The notes under the pieces: generated by a model | Seen by the model: only the letters and a program-made list of their open reading frames with translations | Told to the model about the DNA's origin: nothing | Databases searched by the model: none | Translations under genes and position numbers: made by a program | Origin: Zea mays | Taxonomy: Eukaryota; Streptophyta; Magnoliopsida; Poales; Poaceae | Assembly (NCBI RefSeq): GCF_902167145.1 | Contig: NC_050097.1 | Coordinates: 96,944,595 to 97,008,594, forward strand | DNA length: 64,000 bases | Direction: 5' to 3' | In this document: one piece after another, positions 23,782-36,628 of the stretch | Position numbering within the stretch: the first letter of the stretch is position 1 | How the letters are laid out: every line of letters begins with the position of its first letter

Positions 23782-26700
23782 TGTGGCGGAACTGCCCGAA
23801 TTATTCCAACTTAAGTGCCTAAGCCCCGCCTTAGAGGCTAGACCTCACTTAAATGGGAATAACCCGTCAATCCCTCGGATCTAGTCCGACATGGCCACTG
23901 ACAGGATCAAGTACCACAGTCTCACTCGATGGTGAGTCACAGAGCAAATACAATAAAGCATAAAACCATACATGGAAAAGTATTAAGTTATTACATCATC
24001 ATCATCATCATCATCGGAGTTTTTGCAAAAGTAATCATCATTGTTCGAAGTGCAGCGGAAATAAACTAACGGTAAATAAATAGAGAGATGGGGAAGCCTG
24101 TCCCATCACTCCTCATGCTCCTCCTCAGCCGAGGCAGGGTCCCACTCGACAGTCCAACCCGGTGGCAAGATGGACGGCCAAGTCACTCCAGCAACCATGT
24201 CCTCCAAAGAACCTGTAAAAATTATGTCACAAGCAAGGCTGAGTATACTAATACTCAGCTAGACTTACCCGGTGTGAGGAGTCTACTCCTCTACCTCTAG
24301 ACATGCAGCTGTTTGGCTGTGGGGTTTGGTTGCCAAAAGCACTAGCTGAGTTTCTAAATCAAGATTTTAACTTAGTCCAAGTTAAGTGTGACTCTCTTAA
24401 GGCTAAAAGTGGACTATCTACTCATACATGGTAGCAAGCATTATTAACAATCAACATCTTATCTCAACTCATCACACTTCCACTTATTACTCAATGCAGT
24501 ACAATGGATCAAGCAGTCTCATTAGCTGCGAGAAGCAGACGATTCGAATCGAGTTTTTTATCCTTGCAAGGTAAACCTAAACACACGACATGCAGGGGCA
24601 CTCCGTCCCCACACATATCAACCGTCCCCATCGATTCCCTGGCAACAGAAAGGGGCTCACCGCCTTGGCGTACAATGCCTCACTGACCCCGACTGGCCGT
24701 CGTGCAGTGACCGCACTTGTACCCACCATAACCGGAATGGGAGACCTCGTCTCAGGTCGCGTGAGGAGGGCAATCTGCGGGCAGGTTCACTCAGGTACTA
24801 GGCTTACCGATTTACCATATTTCTCGGTATGTGTTTAGTACGTTCAAACGCTTGACACAGGTATCCGCACGTTAATCCTTATTCCATTTTCCATCTCGTG
24901 AACAACCAATCCCCATGGATTGTTGTCCACCAACTAGTATCATGACAGTGTGAAAGTGGGTACAATCAATTTCCTGATCTCGCGCGAGTGCTAGAAAAAT
25001 CACTCGTCTTCTACCGAGATCCTAATTAAATAAAGCAACTACTCGACCTGTCATACTAGTATTCATCTCAAAAGGATTCCTGAGATCATGCAACTAGGGT
25101 TTCAAACAATTCCTACACCTAAGTGCACAATCAATCCTACAATCATTAAGTGAAGTAAAATAGCATAAATAACAGGTTATGCACAAAACCGGGGCTTGCC
25201 TTCCAAAGCAGTGGCAGGCAGGTCCTCTGGTGCAGACTCGGGTGCTGGATCAGGGGCTACCTCCTGAGCAGCTCCTTGCTCCGGCACGAGGATGTACTCT
25301 CCGTCAGCAAGATTACAGTCTATCGAAATGCAATGAACATGTATGTCATGATTATGCAGGATTTAATAATATTATGCTAAAGAGAACTAAGTTAAGAAGT
25401 AACTTAGGGTTTCTTAGTCATGCGGGGCTCCCAGTGGGTCAAGCTTATTACTCTTTAGGCTTGGGTTTTCAGTGAGGATAACCTAGTGGGTTGGTATTGC
25501 CTTGATACATTTTAGTGGACAGATTACAAAGGTTTTAGGATAACATTAATTCACATTATTCATTTTCCTTTCCTTAATTTCCATTTAGGGTTTCTAGTGT
25601 AGGTTTGAACTACGACAGTGTTTTAATAATTTCCAAAAATTCTGTAAAAATTACAGTGGGTTGTCATTTGCTATTCTAGCCTGTTTTAAGAATTTGAGGC
25701 TTAAAGTACAAAGGCTAGGCCTGAAATAAAAATAACAATAGTTATGCAAAAATAGGCCACTTTACACTACATCTCTTATTTAGGGGTGGTTTCTGTCCTA
25801 AAGGTTATTTTTGCTGGCATCCAATAGTAATAATAAGCTTCTGTGCTAAAAATCTCAGAAAACTAAGGGGTGGTTATTTAGTTATGATTTTCTTAAGTTT
25901 AATGTCAAAAAGGCACTTTCTACTACATTATTATCTGAAAAATGTCAAACAGCAGATCTCCTATTTTTCCTAAGTTCTTAATAACAAAACATTAGTTATC
26001 CCAAGGGTGGGGGTGTTTTTACCTTGGGGTTATTTTTGTAGAGTTTTTCTAAGTTTCACTTGTTTTATTAAAACAAAAGGGATCCTACTTATTTTATACT
26101 AAACCAGGGTATGATATATTTTTCCAGTGAACTATATTGAATAAGTATCCTAATAAAAATAGAGGTGCTCTCTGGTTCTTTATTTAAATTGCATTTTCGA
26201 ATTTTCTTACCCTTAAGCATATTATGACATAAGGGGTAAAAGCTAACTTAATGGAGGGAACAAGGAGGTTTAACATTTTTATTTGGTTTAGTAGGTAGAT
26301 ACAAACTTCTCAAAATTTTTCTAACCCTGGTCAAACAATATTCCTATTTTCCCTTCTAATATTGAGTTTTGAGTAGTTTTCTTATTTAATTTAAAACTTC
26401 AGAAAGAAATACAGAAACCATGGGTTTTATTATTTTTATCTGATAGTTCATAATTTCTAGAATCTAGCAAAATTGGTTTGAACATTTTTGGATGATTATT
26501 CTTCAAGTTATGCATTTATTTAGTTATCTGTCATAACAAAAGAAAAATAAATTCGAAAATGGAAAAGAAAACAGGTTTACGCTGAGGCCCCTGGGGTTTA
26601 TCTCTTCCTTTTCTCACAAAACAGTCCTCGGTCCACTATTGGCATGGGTCACTGACATTGCACAAAACCCCCTGGACCTAACCGAAATCTAACCCGCGCG

Positions 26701-28161
26701 CCCTGACTGACTTAAACAGTACCCGCGGCATAGATTACGGCGGTGGGTCTTACCGGCGGCAGTAGAGCTCCGGCGGGGTGGTCAGTGACGTCCGGGAGGT
26801 CGCGACGGTCACGTCGGTGTGCGGGTTGGCGTCGGAGGTGGTCGGAGCTACCCTGGCCACGAGCACAGGCGGCGGGGGTCGTCGGCGGCTCCTGCTCCGG
26901 CGAAACCACGGCGGTATAGTTCAATTAAGGTGTACGAGGAGCTCCACGGGGTGATGTAGAGGCCATACGTGCAACGAATTGGAAATCGGTGCAGAGGCTT
27001 ACCCGGTCCACGTGCGCCGGCGGGTTCTTGAACTCCGGTGAGCACGATTGAGCTATTCCGGTGACGCGGGTCCCTGGGTCAAGCTTGAGCAAGTCTCACG
27101 GCCTCACCAGGAAGCTATCTGAGGGCTTGGATCAAACTGAGGAGGACGGGAAAGGGGCTGGCCACGGTGGTTGCTCTCGGGCGGCACTGGCGGGTCGCGG
27201 GGAGGTCGTCGGAGCTAATGGCTGGCTCGGGTAAGTCAGGCGAGGTACGGAGGAGGCAACGGGGAAGGCAGCCAAGCACTGGGGCGGGCTTTATAGCCGT
27301 GGCGTGGGCGTGGTCACGGGCGGCCGCGGGCGCGCGGGGGTTCGCGCACGGGCGTGCTCTGAGCGTGCCCCCGGATGTCAGCTCGCGTCGAACACGTGGA
27401 AGCTTGCTTCTGCCATGGTTCAACGGCGGATTAGAGCACCATAGCATGCATATCTCGGCAAAGTCACTGTGTACGGTCGCTTCTCTGCTCCAAATCCTAC
27501 CTTTTTGCTGTGAGTTCCAAGTCGAGATATGGTCGGGGTAGGGAGATAGAGAGGGAAGAAGTTTGCTGTGTCAGCTAAGTCCGAACCGAGACAAAAGTGG
27601 TGTCAAGTCGTGTCTAGCGCCCTAGGGTAGGTGTCATCTCTTTCCAGGGTGTTCTAGGGTTAATTTGGCGCCACTTTGTCAATTGGGTCGAAGGGTTTTG
27701 AAAATTGGATTAAGGTGAACATGTGGGATCCTTGTGCAAGGGTTAGTTTTTGTACTTAGGCAAAAACTGAATTCTCCCTTGTGCTGAACCTTAGGTGAAC
27801 TTTTTAGGACTTTTCTGAAAACTTTTTGGGGGTACTTCCTTACTATTAATTGTAGGTTATTAAGTATATTACAACTTTTATATTTGGCCCAAACCATGAT
27901 CATAAGGTTTACATGATCTTTTGATCATAGCTTCAATTAGGGTTCCTATGGCCCCTGGGGGGCGTTTGCTTTAGGGTTTTGGGAAATCCCCACTCAGATG
28001 TGCATGACAAGCTAGGGCATGATATCCAAGATAGTTTGCACTTGATTAGGACCTTGAATTCAAAGTTTGAGGTACTTTGCCCATACAAATCTTCATGTGA
28101 TAATGGGTTAAAAGGGGGTAACCCTGGGGTGGACACCCTAAGTAACACCTGGGGTGTTACA
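23782..28161 (-). mobile_element. D2: complete 4,380-bp solo LTR of a chromovirus-type element
   Basis: The insert reads TGTGGCGGAAC...GGTGTTACA and is flanked by a perfect GATAT repeat (23777-23781 and 28162-28166) inside E. On the minus strand it begins TGTAACACCCCAGG, a start seen in long-LTR Tekay/Del-like elements. There is no gag or pol. It holds a GC-rich block (26690-27420) with a TATA box on the minus strand (27290-27295), AT-rich stretches, a TCA microsatellite near 23996-24015 and, near its minus-strand 3' end, the CTGAGTATTAGTATACTCAGCC block. One LTR left by recombination between two LTRs is the simplest reading; a non-autonomous element with TG/CA ends is the alternative. Confidence 0.75.
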
Positions 28162-29984
28162 GATATCGTCGATATGGTGTACCCGTACAACGCCATCATG
28201 GGTCGGGGCTCCATCAACAAGTTTGAGGCAGCCATTCACGGACTGTACCTGTGCATGAAGATATCAGGTCCGTTAGGCGCCATTGCGGTCTACGGCAATC
28301 AACAGACTGCGCGCAACATAGAGCGGGACTTCGTCCCCGGACAAAGAAACGTGCACTGCCTCACGGCCCAGCGCGAGGTCCCTACGTCCGTCAGCCCAAC
28401 CGACAAAGAGCACGGCAAGGCACAGCTGCAGAGCAACGACGGGACCAAGACTGTCCCCCTCGACCAGGTCACGCCCAAGCAGACAGTCACTATCAGCGAA
28501 GACCTCACTTCACATGAGGAAGAGAAACTCCTCTGCTGCTAGTCCAAGAACAAAGATGTCTTCGCCTGGTTAGCCCTCGACCTAGTCGGGGTCAGCCGAT
28601 CCATAATTGAGCACAGCTTGGGAATCGACCCTTCGGTGAGACCGAAAAAACAGCGGCTTCGCAAAATGTCCGACGAGAAGACAGAGGCCGCCAAGGCAGA
28701 GGTACACCGCCTCCTGGAAGCCAAATTCATTGAGCCGGTGGCTTACCCCACGTGGCTCTCCAACGCTGTAATGGTGCAGAAAAAGAGCGACAAGTGGTGA
28801 ATGTGCATCGACTTCACCAGTCTCAACAAAGCCTGCCCAAAGGACAACTTCCCGTTGCCACGGATCGACAAAATAGTCGATAGCGCGGCCGGATGCGAAG
28901 TCATGTCACTCCTTGACTGCTTCTCCGGTTACCACCAGATATACATGAAAGAGGAAGACAAGGCTAGCACCAGCTTTATAACACCCTTCGGCACATATTG
29001 CTTCATCAGAATGCCGGAGGGACTCAAGAACGCTGGGTCCACCTTCTCCCGGCTTACCAAAACAGTGCTCGAAGGGCAATTTGGTAGAAATATATTCACA
29101 TATGTGGACGACATCGTCGTCACCAGCAAGAGCAAGGAGGACCACCTCGCCGACCTCGCCGAGACATTCGCGAACATGCGAGACGCACGACTTCGCCTGA
29201 ACCCAGAAAAGTGCGTCTTCGGTGTTCGCCAAGGGAAAATACTGGGCTACCTGGTATCACACCGCGGCATCGAGGCCAACCCAACCAAAATCCAGGCCAT
29301 CATCAACATGACGCCTCCGCAGTCCGCCAGAGACATTTAGCGCCTGACAGGCAGGTTGGCCGCCCTCAACAGATTCATCTCCATGTCCGCTGAGCGAAGT
29401 CTCCCTTTCCTCAAAACTCTCCGTGGCGCAAAAGACTTCGCTTGGGGACCAGAACAGGCAGCGGCCTTCGCCTCATTAAAACAGTACCTGTCGGAGTTGG
29501 CAGTTCTTACAAGCCCCGACTCTTCGCTACCCCTGTTGCTCTATGTTGCGGCTTCGCCGCATGCGGTCAGCGCGGCACTGGTGCAGGAGCAGACAGTTGA
29601 GGGCGTGATCAGGCAGTGCCCAGTTTATTACGTCTCCGAAATGCTAACACCGTCAAAATGTATCATGACAGAACTGGAGAAGATTGCCTACGCAGTCGTT
29701 ATGTCTTCGCGCAAATTGCGCCATTATTTTGAAGCATTCAAAGTCCGAGTCACCTCAGACAGGGGACTCGGTGAATTGTTCAGAAACCCGGAGGCATCAG
29801 TGAGGATTGCCAAGTGGGCGGCCGAACTCTCCGGCTACCACATCAATTTCGAGCCCAGGACAGCCATCAAGTCACAAGTCCTGGCAGACTTCGTCGTCGA
29901 CTGGACTGGGCCAATAACACAGCCGGACCCGTCCGCAGAGAAGGTTTGGACGATCCACTGCGATGGCGCTTGGTGCCATGCGGG
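28162..29984 (+). pseudogene. Protease end, RT and first RNase H of E
   Basis: Coding resumes after D2 at DMVYPYNAIMGRGSIN. RT runs from about 28620 (MGIDPSVRPKKQRLRKM) through the catalytic YVDD box at 29101-29112 to about 29340. The RNase H that follows has YVAASPHAVSAALVQE, where the first Asp of an active enzyme is absent; this domain is degenerate in the Tat lineage generally. In-frame stops are TAG 28540-28542, TGA 28798-28800 and TAG 29338-29340. A second RNase H begins at WTIHCDGAW (about 29946) and is cut at 29984 by A2. Confidence 0.88.
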
Positions 29985-30914
29985 TGATGTGCACCCGTTG
30001 GGTGATTGCCCGATCTTTCGATGAGAGGGTGTGGAATAACTCGATTGGGGAAGGAGACGACGTTCACGGCCCGACTACAGCCTTCCAAAGACGCTGCGCC
30101 TTAGCAACCGATACACCACCTCCTATGGCTGTCACGATCTTGTGGAGCGTGACACCCTGGCCACTAGGGCACTCGTCCTGCAAGCAATCGAAGAACTAGC
30201 AAGAACAAGTAGAACAAGTACTGAATTACCAGATCTAAATGTAGGTTTAAAGATCAAACTACAATATGGTGGGGTTCCGAAGACAAGAAGACGGGCGGCT
30301 GAACTAGCACGCGCGCTTGCAAGCAAGTAGCGAGAGCTAAACTTGATCTAAACAAAACCCGCTGTTCTTGGTGGCGGCTAGGGGGTTTATAAACATGGGA
30401 GGACGACCACAAGGGTATTGGGGTCGTGCTGCAACCCTAGGATGCGTCCCTAATGGACCTAACTTGATACACGACCCATTGGGCCAAAATAGGGTGACGC
30501 AGCACCATGGGCAGAAAAGGCAGGAAATGTCTCGTTAAGAAAACAATGATTACGGCGGCCTCAGAACAGATATGACTATAATTCCGGATCCATATGAAAG
30601 TAGACTTGATAAGCTTTCCATGTTGTGCTTGAACATTCCAATCCGAGCCCGCATCTGACCGTGGTGACCGTCACAAGTTGGTGTTCTTCTGCAGTCCGAA
30701 TCCAGCATGTTCAAATCCTTTTCCCTTTCGGTCTTCTCCCTGATTCCTAAGCAAAACAAGAGTGCACGGGTCTCCATGGTCTAAATATGATGGACATGAA
30801 CTCAAGAGTGTAATCACCTGATGGTTGAGTTGACGAGCACGAGCGCGAGTAATGGGACCAGAAATTGGTACTTGTATTGGTATAGATGCATCAGTAGTGT
30901 GGATGTCTTCATCA
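29985..30914 (-). repeat. 3' LTR of A2 (930 bp)
   Basis: Plus-strand ends are TGATGTGCACCC and GACATC-type TTCATCA. It keeps the 85-bp segment (30733-30817). The last codons of gag-pol and its stop (30671) lie inside it. Confidence 0.93.
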
Positions 30915-33900
30915 TTCTCCCCTTCTTGCATTTGAGTCGTCCTCGACTCAAGCTCAACTTCCTCTCCCAAGTAGGGCTTTAAATCTGCAATGTTAAATGT
31001 GGGGCTAACCCCAAAGTCTGCAGGCAGATCTAGCCTATATGCATTGTCGTTAATTTTCTCTAGCACTTTAAACGGTCCATCGGCTCGAGGCAACAATTTA
31101 GATTTTCGTAATTCAGGAAACCTTTCCTTTCTCAAATGCAACCAAACTAAATCTCCAGGTTCAAAATTTATTTCCTTTCTACCTTTATCACTAGCAAACT
31201 TATATCTAGCATTCATACGCTCTATGTTTTCTTTAGTAGTTTCGTGCAGTTTTAACATCAATTCAGCACGCCTAGTAGCATCAAAATTTAGTTTTTCAGA
31301 AGATGGCAAAGGCATTAAATCAATAGGAGCACGAGGTAACAAACCATATACAATCTGAAATGGGCACATCTTTGTAGTAGAATGCAATGATCGATTATAA
31401 GCAAATTCAATATGAGGCAAACAGTCCTCCCACATCTTAATATTCTTCTTTAGAACTGCCCTTAACATAGTAGACAAAGTTCTATTCACAACTTCAGTTT
31501 GACCATCAGTTTGAGGATGACATGTAGTAGAAAATAAAAGCTTAGTCCCCAATTTTGCCCACAAAGTCCTCCAAAAATGACTAAGAAATTTAGCATCACG
31601 ATCAGAAACGATTGTGTTGGGCACACCATGCAAGCGAACAATTTCACGAAAGAACAAATCAGCAATATGAGTAGCATCGTCAGTTTTATGACATGGTATG
31701 AAATGTGCCATCTTAGAAAATCTATCAACAACCACAAACACACTATCACGTCCCTTCCTAGTCCTAGGCAATCCCAGCACAAAATCCATAGAAATATCTT
31801 CCCAAGGAGCACTAGGAACGGGTAGAGGCAAATACAAACCGTGTGGATTTAACCGTGACTTCGCCTTTTGGCATGTCGTGCAACGAGCAACCAATCTCAC
31901 CACATCTCTTCTCATCTTGGGCCAAAAGAAATGACCAGCAAGTATGTCATCCGTTTTCTTTGCTCCAAAATGTCCCATTAAGCCACCTCCATGTGCTTCC
32001 TGTAACAACAACAAACGAACGGAGCTAGCTGGAATGCATAGCTTGTTAGCTCTAAACACAAACCCATCACTAACGATATATTTGTTCCATCCTTTCCCAT
32101 CTTTACAATGCAGCAACACATCTTTAAAATCAGCATCATGAACATATTGGTCTTTAATCGTCTCTAATCCAAAGATTTTGTAGTCAAGTTGATTCAGCAA
32201 AGTATATCTCCTAGACAAAGCGTCAGCAATGATATTCTCTTTTCCTTTCTTGTGCTTAATAACATAAGGAAACGATTCGATAAATTCAACCCACTTAGCA
32301 TGTCTACGGTTCAGTTTTCCTTGACTACGAATATGTTTCAAAGATTCATGATCAGAATGAATAACAAACTCTTTGGGCCACAAATAATGCTGCCATGTTT
32401 CTAATGTTCGCACAAGAGCATATAATTCCTTATCATAAGTAGAATAATTTAGAACAGACCCACTCAATTTTTCACTAAAATATGCAACAGGTTTGCCTTC
32501 TTGTAACAAAACACCACCCAATCCAATTCCACTAGCATCACATTCAAGCTCAAAAGTCTTATTAAAATCAGGAAGTTGGAGGAGAGGTGCATGTGTCAAC
32601 TTATCTTTCAGCACGTTGAAAGCGTGCTCTTGTACTTTGCCCCAACTAAAATGCACTCCCTTCTTCGTAAGCTCATTCAAAGGTGCAGCAATGGTGCTAA
32701 AGTCCTTCACAAAACGGCGATAGAAGCCAGCAAGTCCTAGGAAACTCCGCACCTGTGTGATAGTCTTTGGCATAGGCCATCCATGTATCGCTTCTACCTT
32801 GGCTTGATCAACCTCAATTCCCTGTGGAGTCACAACATAACCAAGAAACGAAACTCGATCGGTGCAAAATGTGCACTTCTCAAGGTTACCAAATAAACGT
32901 GCATCTCGTAAAGCATTAAAAACAGCACGCATGTGATCAACATGTTCATCCATAGATTTGCTGTAGATCAATATGTCATCAAAGTATACTACCACAAATT
33001 TTCCAATGAAGGCACGCAAAACCTCGTTCATTAATCTCATGAAAGTGCTAGGTGCATTAGTTAACCCAAAAGGCATGACTAACCACTCATACAATCCGAA
33101 CTTAGTTTTGAAAGCAGTTTTCCATTCATCTCCCAATTTCATACGAATCTGGTGGTACCCACTACGCAAATCAACTTTAGAAAAGACAATGGCACCACTC
33201 AATTCATCAAGCATATCATCTAAATGTGGAATAGGGTGTCGATAACGTATCGTGATATTATTAATAGCCCTACAATCAACACACATACGCCATGTTCCAT
33301 CTTTTTTAGGCACTAAAATAACCGGAACAGCACACGGACTAAGAGACTCACGCACGTAACCTTTGTCGAGTAGTTCTTGCACTTGTCGCTGAATTTCTTT
33401 TGTTTCCTCTGGATTTGTCCTATATGGCGCACGATTCGGCAAAGATGCACCAGGAATAAGATCAATTTGGTGCTCAATCCCTCGTATAGGTGGCAGCCCC
33501 TCTGGTATCTCACTTGGAAATACATCAGAATACTCCTGCAAAATGTTAGTAATAACAGGAGGCAAAGAATGCTGCATATCTTGAATTGAAATCAAAGCAT
33601 CCTTGCATACCAAGGCGTAGGCAACAGTAGTGGAAGCAAATAATTCATTAACATCAGTTTTTGTTGCAAGCAAGCAATGTCCTTTCAATTTTATCCCATC
33701 TTTGTTATTACCAACAGCTTTAATATTCTTGTTGTTCTCAGTTTTAGCTTTGGTAGCTTTAGCAACATCATCACGCACAATAGCCTCAGGGGACATGGGA
33801 AGCAAAATAATTTTCTTATCATGGTGTATGAGAGAATATTGATTTGATCTACCATGATGCATACAATCTGAATCAAATTGCCATGGTCTACCTAGCAGAA

Positions 33901-35602
33901 TATTACAAGCATCCATAGGCACAACATCACAGTCAACAACATCACGATATGAACCAATAGCAAAATTAATTCGTACCAACTTGGTTACCTTGACCTTACC
34001 ACTATTGTTGAGCCATTGAATGTGATATGGATGTGGGTGCGGTTTGGTCGTAAGTGCAAGCTTCTCCACCATGTCGCTGCTAGCCAAGTTGTTGCAGCTA
34101 CCTCCATCAATGATCAAACGACATGAACGCTCCTTAATGACACACTTTGTTTGAAACAATGTATGTCGCTGATTCTGCTCTGCCTTCTCCATTTGTGCAC
34201 TAAGCACACGCTGTACAATGAGGCTCTCATAATGCTCTGCATCATCTGCACCAATCTGTTCTTCGGGTGGTTCCTTAGTGCCTGCATCATCAGCCGCAAG
34301 CAAAGCAAGTGTAGCTTCATCCAAATCACTAGCAGAAGAATACCCACCATCGTCTTTTACCACCAAAACACGCTGATTAGGACAATCACGCTGCACGTGT
34401 CCATAGCCCTTGCATCGATAACACAGAACATCTCTTGTTCTACCCGTGGAGGCTACTGAAGAGGCACTACCTGCTGGTTTCTGGGCAGATTTGGTTGCTG
34501 AATTTGTGGAAGATGCACGTGGTTTGTCGCCGGAGGAAGGCGGGGGTGCTGGTCGACTTGGCGAGGGAGTTGGTGCTAGTGTACGGCCGGTCATGGATGT
34601 AGTCGTGCGCTGTTGCCATGGTGTAGATTTTCCTGCAGAAACATTAGACCTTGCACTAGCACGTCGTCCCTGCACTTCCCTTTCAGCTTTGCAAGCAAGA
34701 TGAAACAATCGGGTTACATTAGCATAATCTTTATAAGCAAGGATGTCCTGAATTTCCCTATTTAACCCGCCCAAAAATCTAGCCATAGCAGATTCCTCAC
34801 CCTCCTCTATGTTACAACGCAGCATACCCATTTGTAATTCCTGATAATATTCTTCTACACTTTTAGTACCCTGTCTCAATTGTTGCAACTTGTTTAACAT
34901 ATCACGTGCATAATAAGAAGGAACAAATCTAGCCCGCATGACCCGTTTCAACGCATCCCAAGTTTGTGGCATGTTATTAGGATTCTTCTTACCATGTTCT
35001 ATCCACCAAACAGAAGCAAATTCAGTAAACTCACTAGTAGCAGCTCTAACCCGCGCATTCTCAGGAAATTCATGGCATGCAAACTTTTGATCAACCGCAA
35101 TCTCCCAAGTAATGTAAGCATCAGGGTCATATTTACCATCAAAAGGAGGTATTTTAAATTTAACCTTACTAAAAGCATCATCATTACCATGTACCTCACG
35201 TCGGTGAAAACCACCCATACCTCTACGGTTAGTACGTAGTCGCCGGCGATTAGGTGCTTCTTGGTCATCTTGTTCAGTATCAGCAACATAGTCATCCCAG
35301 TTACCTTCGGCGCCCTCATCACGCCCACCATTGATATTAGCATGCATCTCATCAAACCGCCTCAAGAGTGCGACAAGGCTCTTGTCAATATGAGCAACTG
35401 TCATTTCCACATTTGCAAGTTTGGTGTTCGTGTCGATCTGTGTGGCCTCCAATTGCCCCATCTTTTCATTCGTCACCTGCATGTCATTATCAAGACCTTC
35501 CGTGTGCGTCTTCACTAGCCTTACAAAGTGTTGTATGATACCCTTGGTGCGAGGAGAGTGTGGCATATTACGAGAAGCATCATCAACCTCCAATCCTGCC
35601 AT
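30671..35602 (-). CDS. Gag-Pol polyprotein of A2 (full length, 1,643 aa)
   Basis: One open frame covers gag, protease, RT, RNase H and integrase, and is expected to be cleaved by its own protease. Residues match A1: zinc knuckle 394-407, protease Asp 499 (IIDGGS), RT Asp-Asp 875-876, RNase H Asp 1022, integrase His 1204/Cys 1241 and D,D35E at 1273, 1334 and 1370. The frame crosses the purine tract into the 3' LTR and ends NTNL. There is no chromodomain; the last 50 or so residues (VITLLSS through [11 protein letters not shown]) fit the CR-type tail of CRM integrases, which is thought to direct insertion to centromeres. No broken motif was found. Confidence 0.95.
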   Translation of the reverse strand: MAGLEVDDASRNMPHSPRTKGIIQHFVRLVKTHTEGLDNDMQVTNEKMGQLEATQIDTNTKLANVEMTVAHIDKSLVALLRRFDEMHANINGGRDEGAEGNWDDYVADTEQDDQEAPNRRRLRTNRRGMGGFHRREVHGNDDAFSKVKFKIPPFDGKYDPDAYITWEIAVDQKFACHEFPENARVRAATSEFTEFASVWWIEHGKKNPNNMPQTWDALKRVMRARFVPSYYARDMLNKLQQLRQGTKSVEEYYQELQMGMLRCNIEEGEESAMARFLGGLNREIQDILAYKDYANVTRLFHLACKAEREVQGRRASARSNVSAGKSTPWQQRTTTSMTGRTLAPTPSPSRPAPPPSSGDKPRASSTNSATKSAQKPAGSASSVASTGRTRDVLCYRCKGYGHVQRDCPNQRVLVVKDDGGYSSASDLDEATLALLAADDAGTKEPPEEQIGADDAEHYESLIVQRVLSAQMEKAEQNQRHTLFQTKCVIKERSCRLIIDGGSCNNLASSDMVEKLALTTKPHPHPYHIQWLNNSGKVKVTKLVRINFAIGSYRDVVDCDVVPMDACNILLGRPWQFDSDCMHHGRSNQYSLIHHDKKIILLPMSPEAIVRDDVAKATKAKTENNKNIKAVGNNKDGIKLKGHCLLATKTDVNELFASTTVAYALVCKDALISIQDMQHSLPPVITNILQEYSDVFPSEIPEGLPPIRGIEHQIDLIPGASLPNRAPYRTNPEETKEIQRQVQELLDKGYVRESLSPCAVPVILVPKKDGTWRMCVDCRAINNITIRYRHPIPHLDDMLDELSGAIVFSKVDLRSGYHQIRMKLGDEWKTAFKTKFGLYEWLVMPFGLTNAPSTFMRLMNEVLRAFIGKFVVVYFDDILIYSKSMDEHVDHMRAVFNALRDARLFGNLEKCTFCTDRVSFLGYVVTPQGIEVDQAKVEAIHGWPMPKTITQVRSFLGLAGFYRRFVKDFSTIAAPLNELTKKGVHFSWGKVQEHAFNVLKDKLTHAPLLQLPDFNKTFELECDASGIGLGGVLLQEGKPVAYFSEKLSGSVLNYSTYDKELYALVRTLETWQHYLWPKEFVIHSDHESLKHIRSQGKLNRRHAKWVEFIESFPYVIKHKKGKENIIADALSRRYTLLNQLDYKIFGLETIKDQYVHDADFKDVLLHCKDGKGWNKYIVSDGFVFRANKLCIPASSVRLLLLQEAHGGGLMGHFGAKKTDDILAGHFFWPKMRRDVVRLVARCTTCQKAKSRLNPHGLYLPLPVPSAPWEDISMDFVLGLPRTRKGRDSVFVVVDRFSKMAHFIPCHKTDDATHIADLFFREIVRLHGVPNTIVSDRDAKFLSHFWRTLWAKLGTKLLFSTTCHPQTDGQTEVVNRTLSTMLRAVLKKNIKMWEDCLPHIEFAYNRSLHSTTKMCPFQIVYGLLPRAPIDLMPLPSSEKLNFDATRRAELMLKLHETTKENIERMNARYKFASDKGRKEINFEPGDLVWLHLRKERFPELRKSKLLPRADGPFKVLEKINDNAYRLDLPADFGVSPTFNIADLKPYLGEEVELESRTTQMQEGENDEDIHTTDASIPIQVPISGPITRARARQLNHQVITLLSSCPSYLDHGDPCTLVLLRNQGEDRKGKGFEHAGFGLQKNTNL
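30915..30928 (-). promoter_or_regulatory. Polypurine tract of A2
   Basis: On the minus strand AGAAGGGGAGAA abuts the TGATGAAG start of the 3' LTR. It is intact here and missing from A1. Confidence 0.85.
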
Positions 35603-36612
35603 GGTTAGACGAACAGAGGCAACAAGAAAAAAAAAACGTGAAGGAATAAAAACTCTACAACTATTAGGATGTAGCTACTGCAAGGCGCTCACTCTCAACC
35701 TGCCACACAAGCTCTTACCAATTCTTACCTTGCACAACAGGAGGGGTCAGCAACCAACAAGTCTGCAACCGTGGAATAAGTGTATCGGTGCCGCAGCAAC
35801 ACGACCTGTCAAACTGTAGTCGAAATATGTAGAGTTGTAGGTGGGCTGAAGCAAGGAATACACTAGTACCACGTTAGTTACAAAAGCAAGCTGAATAATC
35901 GTTCAACGGTGGTACTGTGCTGGTCCTAGGCTAAACCAGGCTAGAGACGTGAGCCTAGGCACAAAGGTAGTCACTGAAAAAGAACAACTAGCACAGCACA
36001 AAGAGAAACAACAGATTTAGAGATTCAGCCCCCTTCTTCTTCTTTTCCTTTTTTTTTCTTTTCTATTCTTTTTTTTTCTTCTTCTTCTGTTTTTTTTTTT
36101 TGCAGGGGCCTAAACCTTTTTTTTTCACTATGACAACCCAAACAATAAAGATATTGCTAACAGCCCCTTTAAATCAGATTTAACAAATCTTGTTAATATA
36201 GAAAGTCCAGAAATCTCTACGATGATTGCGGAGCGCTCAGAACGAATTTTGAGATAAGGTCAGATCCGTTGGAAAGAAGATAAGATAAGCTTTCCAGATT
36301 GTATTTAAACTTCCAAATCGGATATGATATGTATCCGTGGTGGCAAAAACGAACCAGAGATGTTTTTGGTGATGGTGGATCTCGTGGTGACCAAAACGTG
36401 GTAGAACTCAAAACTCTAAAGGAATAAACTAAGACCAGCAACTCGACACAACCGATGCAACCAAAAACTCAACAAGCCCTAACTAAGTAGTACTAGTAAA
36501 TGCTCAATGGTTTATAGGATTGTGGTAAAACTAATCTACTATTTTTTGGCTTTTTCTGGACTATAGGAGATAAGAAAACAGCGAAGAAAAGTAAATCTCT
36601 CACCGATAAACC
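35603..36612 (-). other. Untranslated leader of A2
   Basis: About 1 kb between primer site and gag start, colinear with the A1 leader. It contains a T/CT-rich tract (plus strand about 36030-36125) and a short frame (36441-36217). No conserved gene is visible. Confidence 0.8.
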
Positions 36613-36628
36613 TTGCTCTGATACCAAC
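36613..36628 (-). promoter_or_regulatory. Primer-binding site of A2
   Basis: The minus strand reads GTTGGTATCAGAGCAAGG right after the LTR. TGGTATCAGAGC is the standard complement of the initiator tRNA-Met 3' end. Confidence 0.9.

Noticed and set aside
26712..27541. GC-rich frames in D2 that look like a host gene
   Set aside because: They lie inside a TG/CA-ended insert with target repeats, have no recognisable domain and coincide with a TATA box and GC-rich leader of the LTR on the minus strand.
27979..28161. The start of the 187-codon frame at 27979 as a distinct gene
   Set aside because: Its first 60 codons are D2 sequence that happens to be open; the coding part is E protease resuming at 28162.
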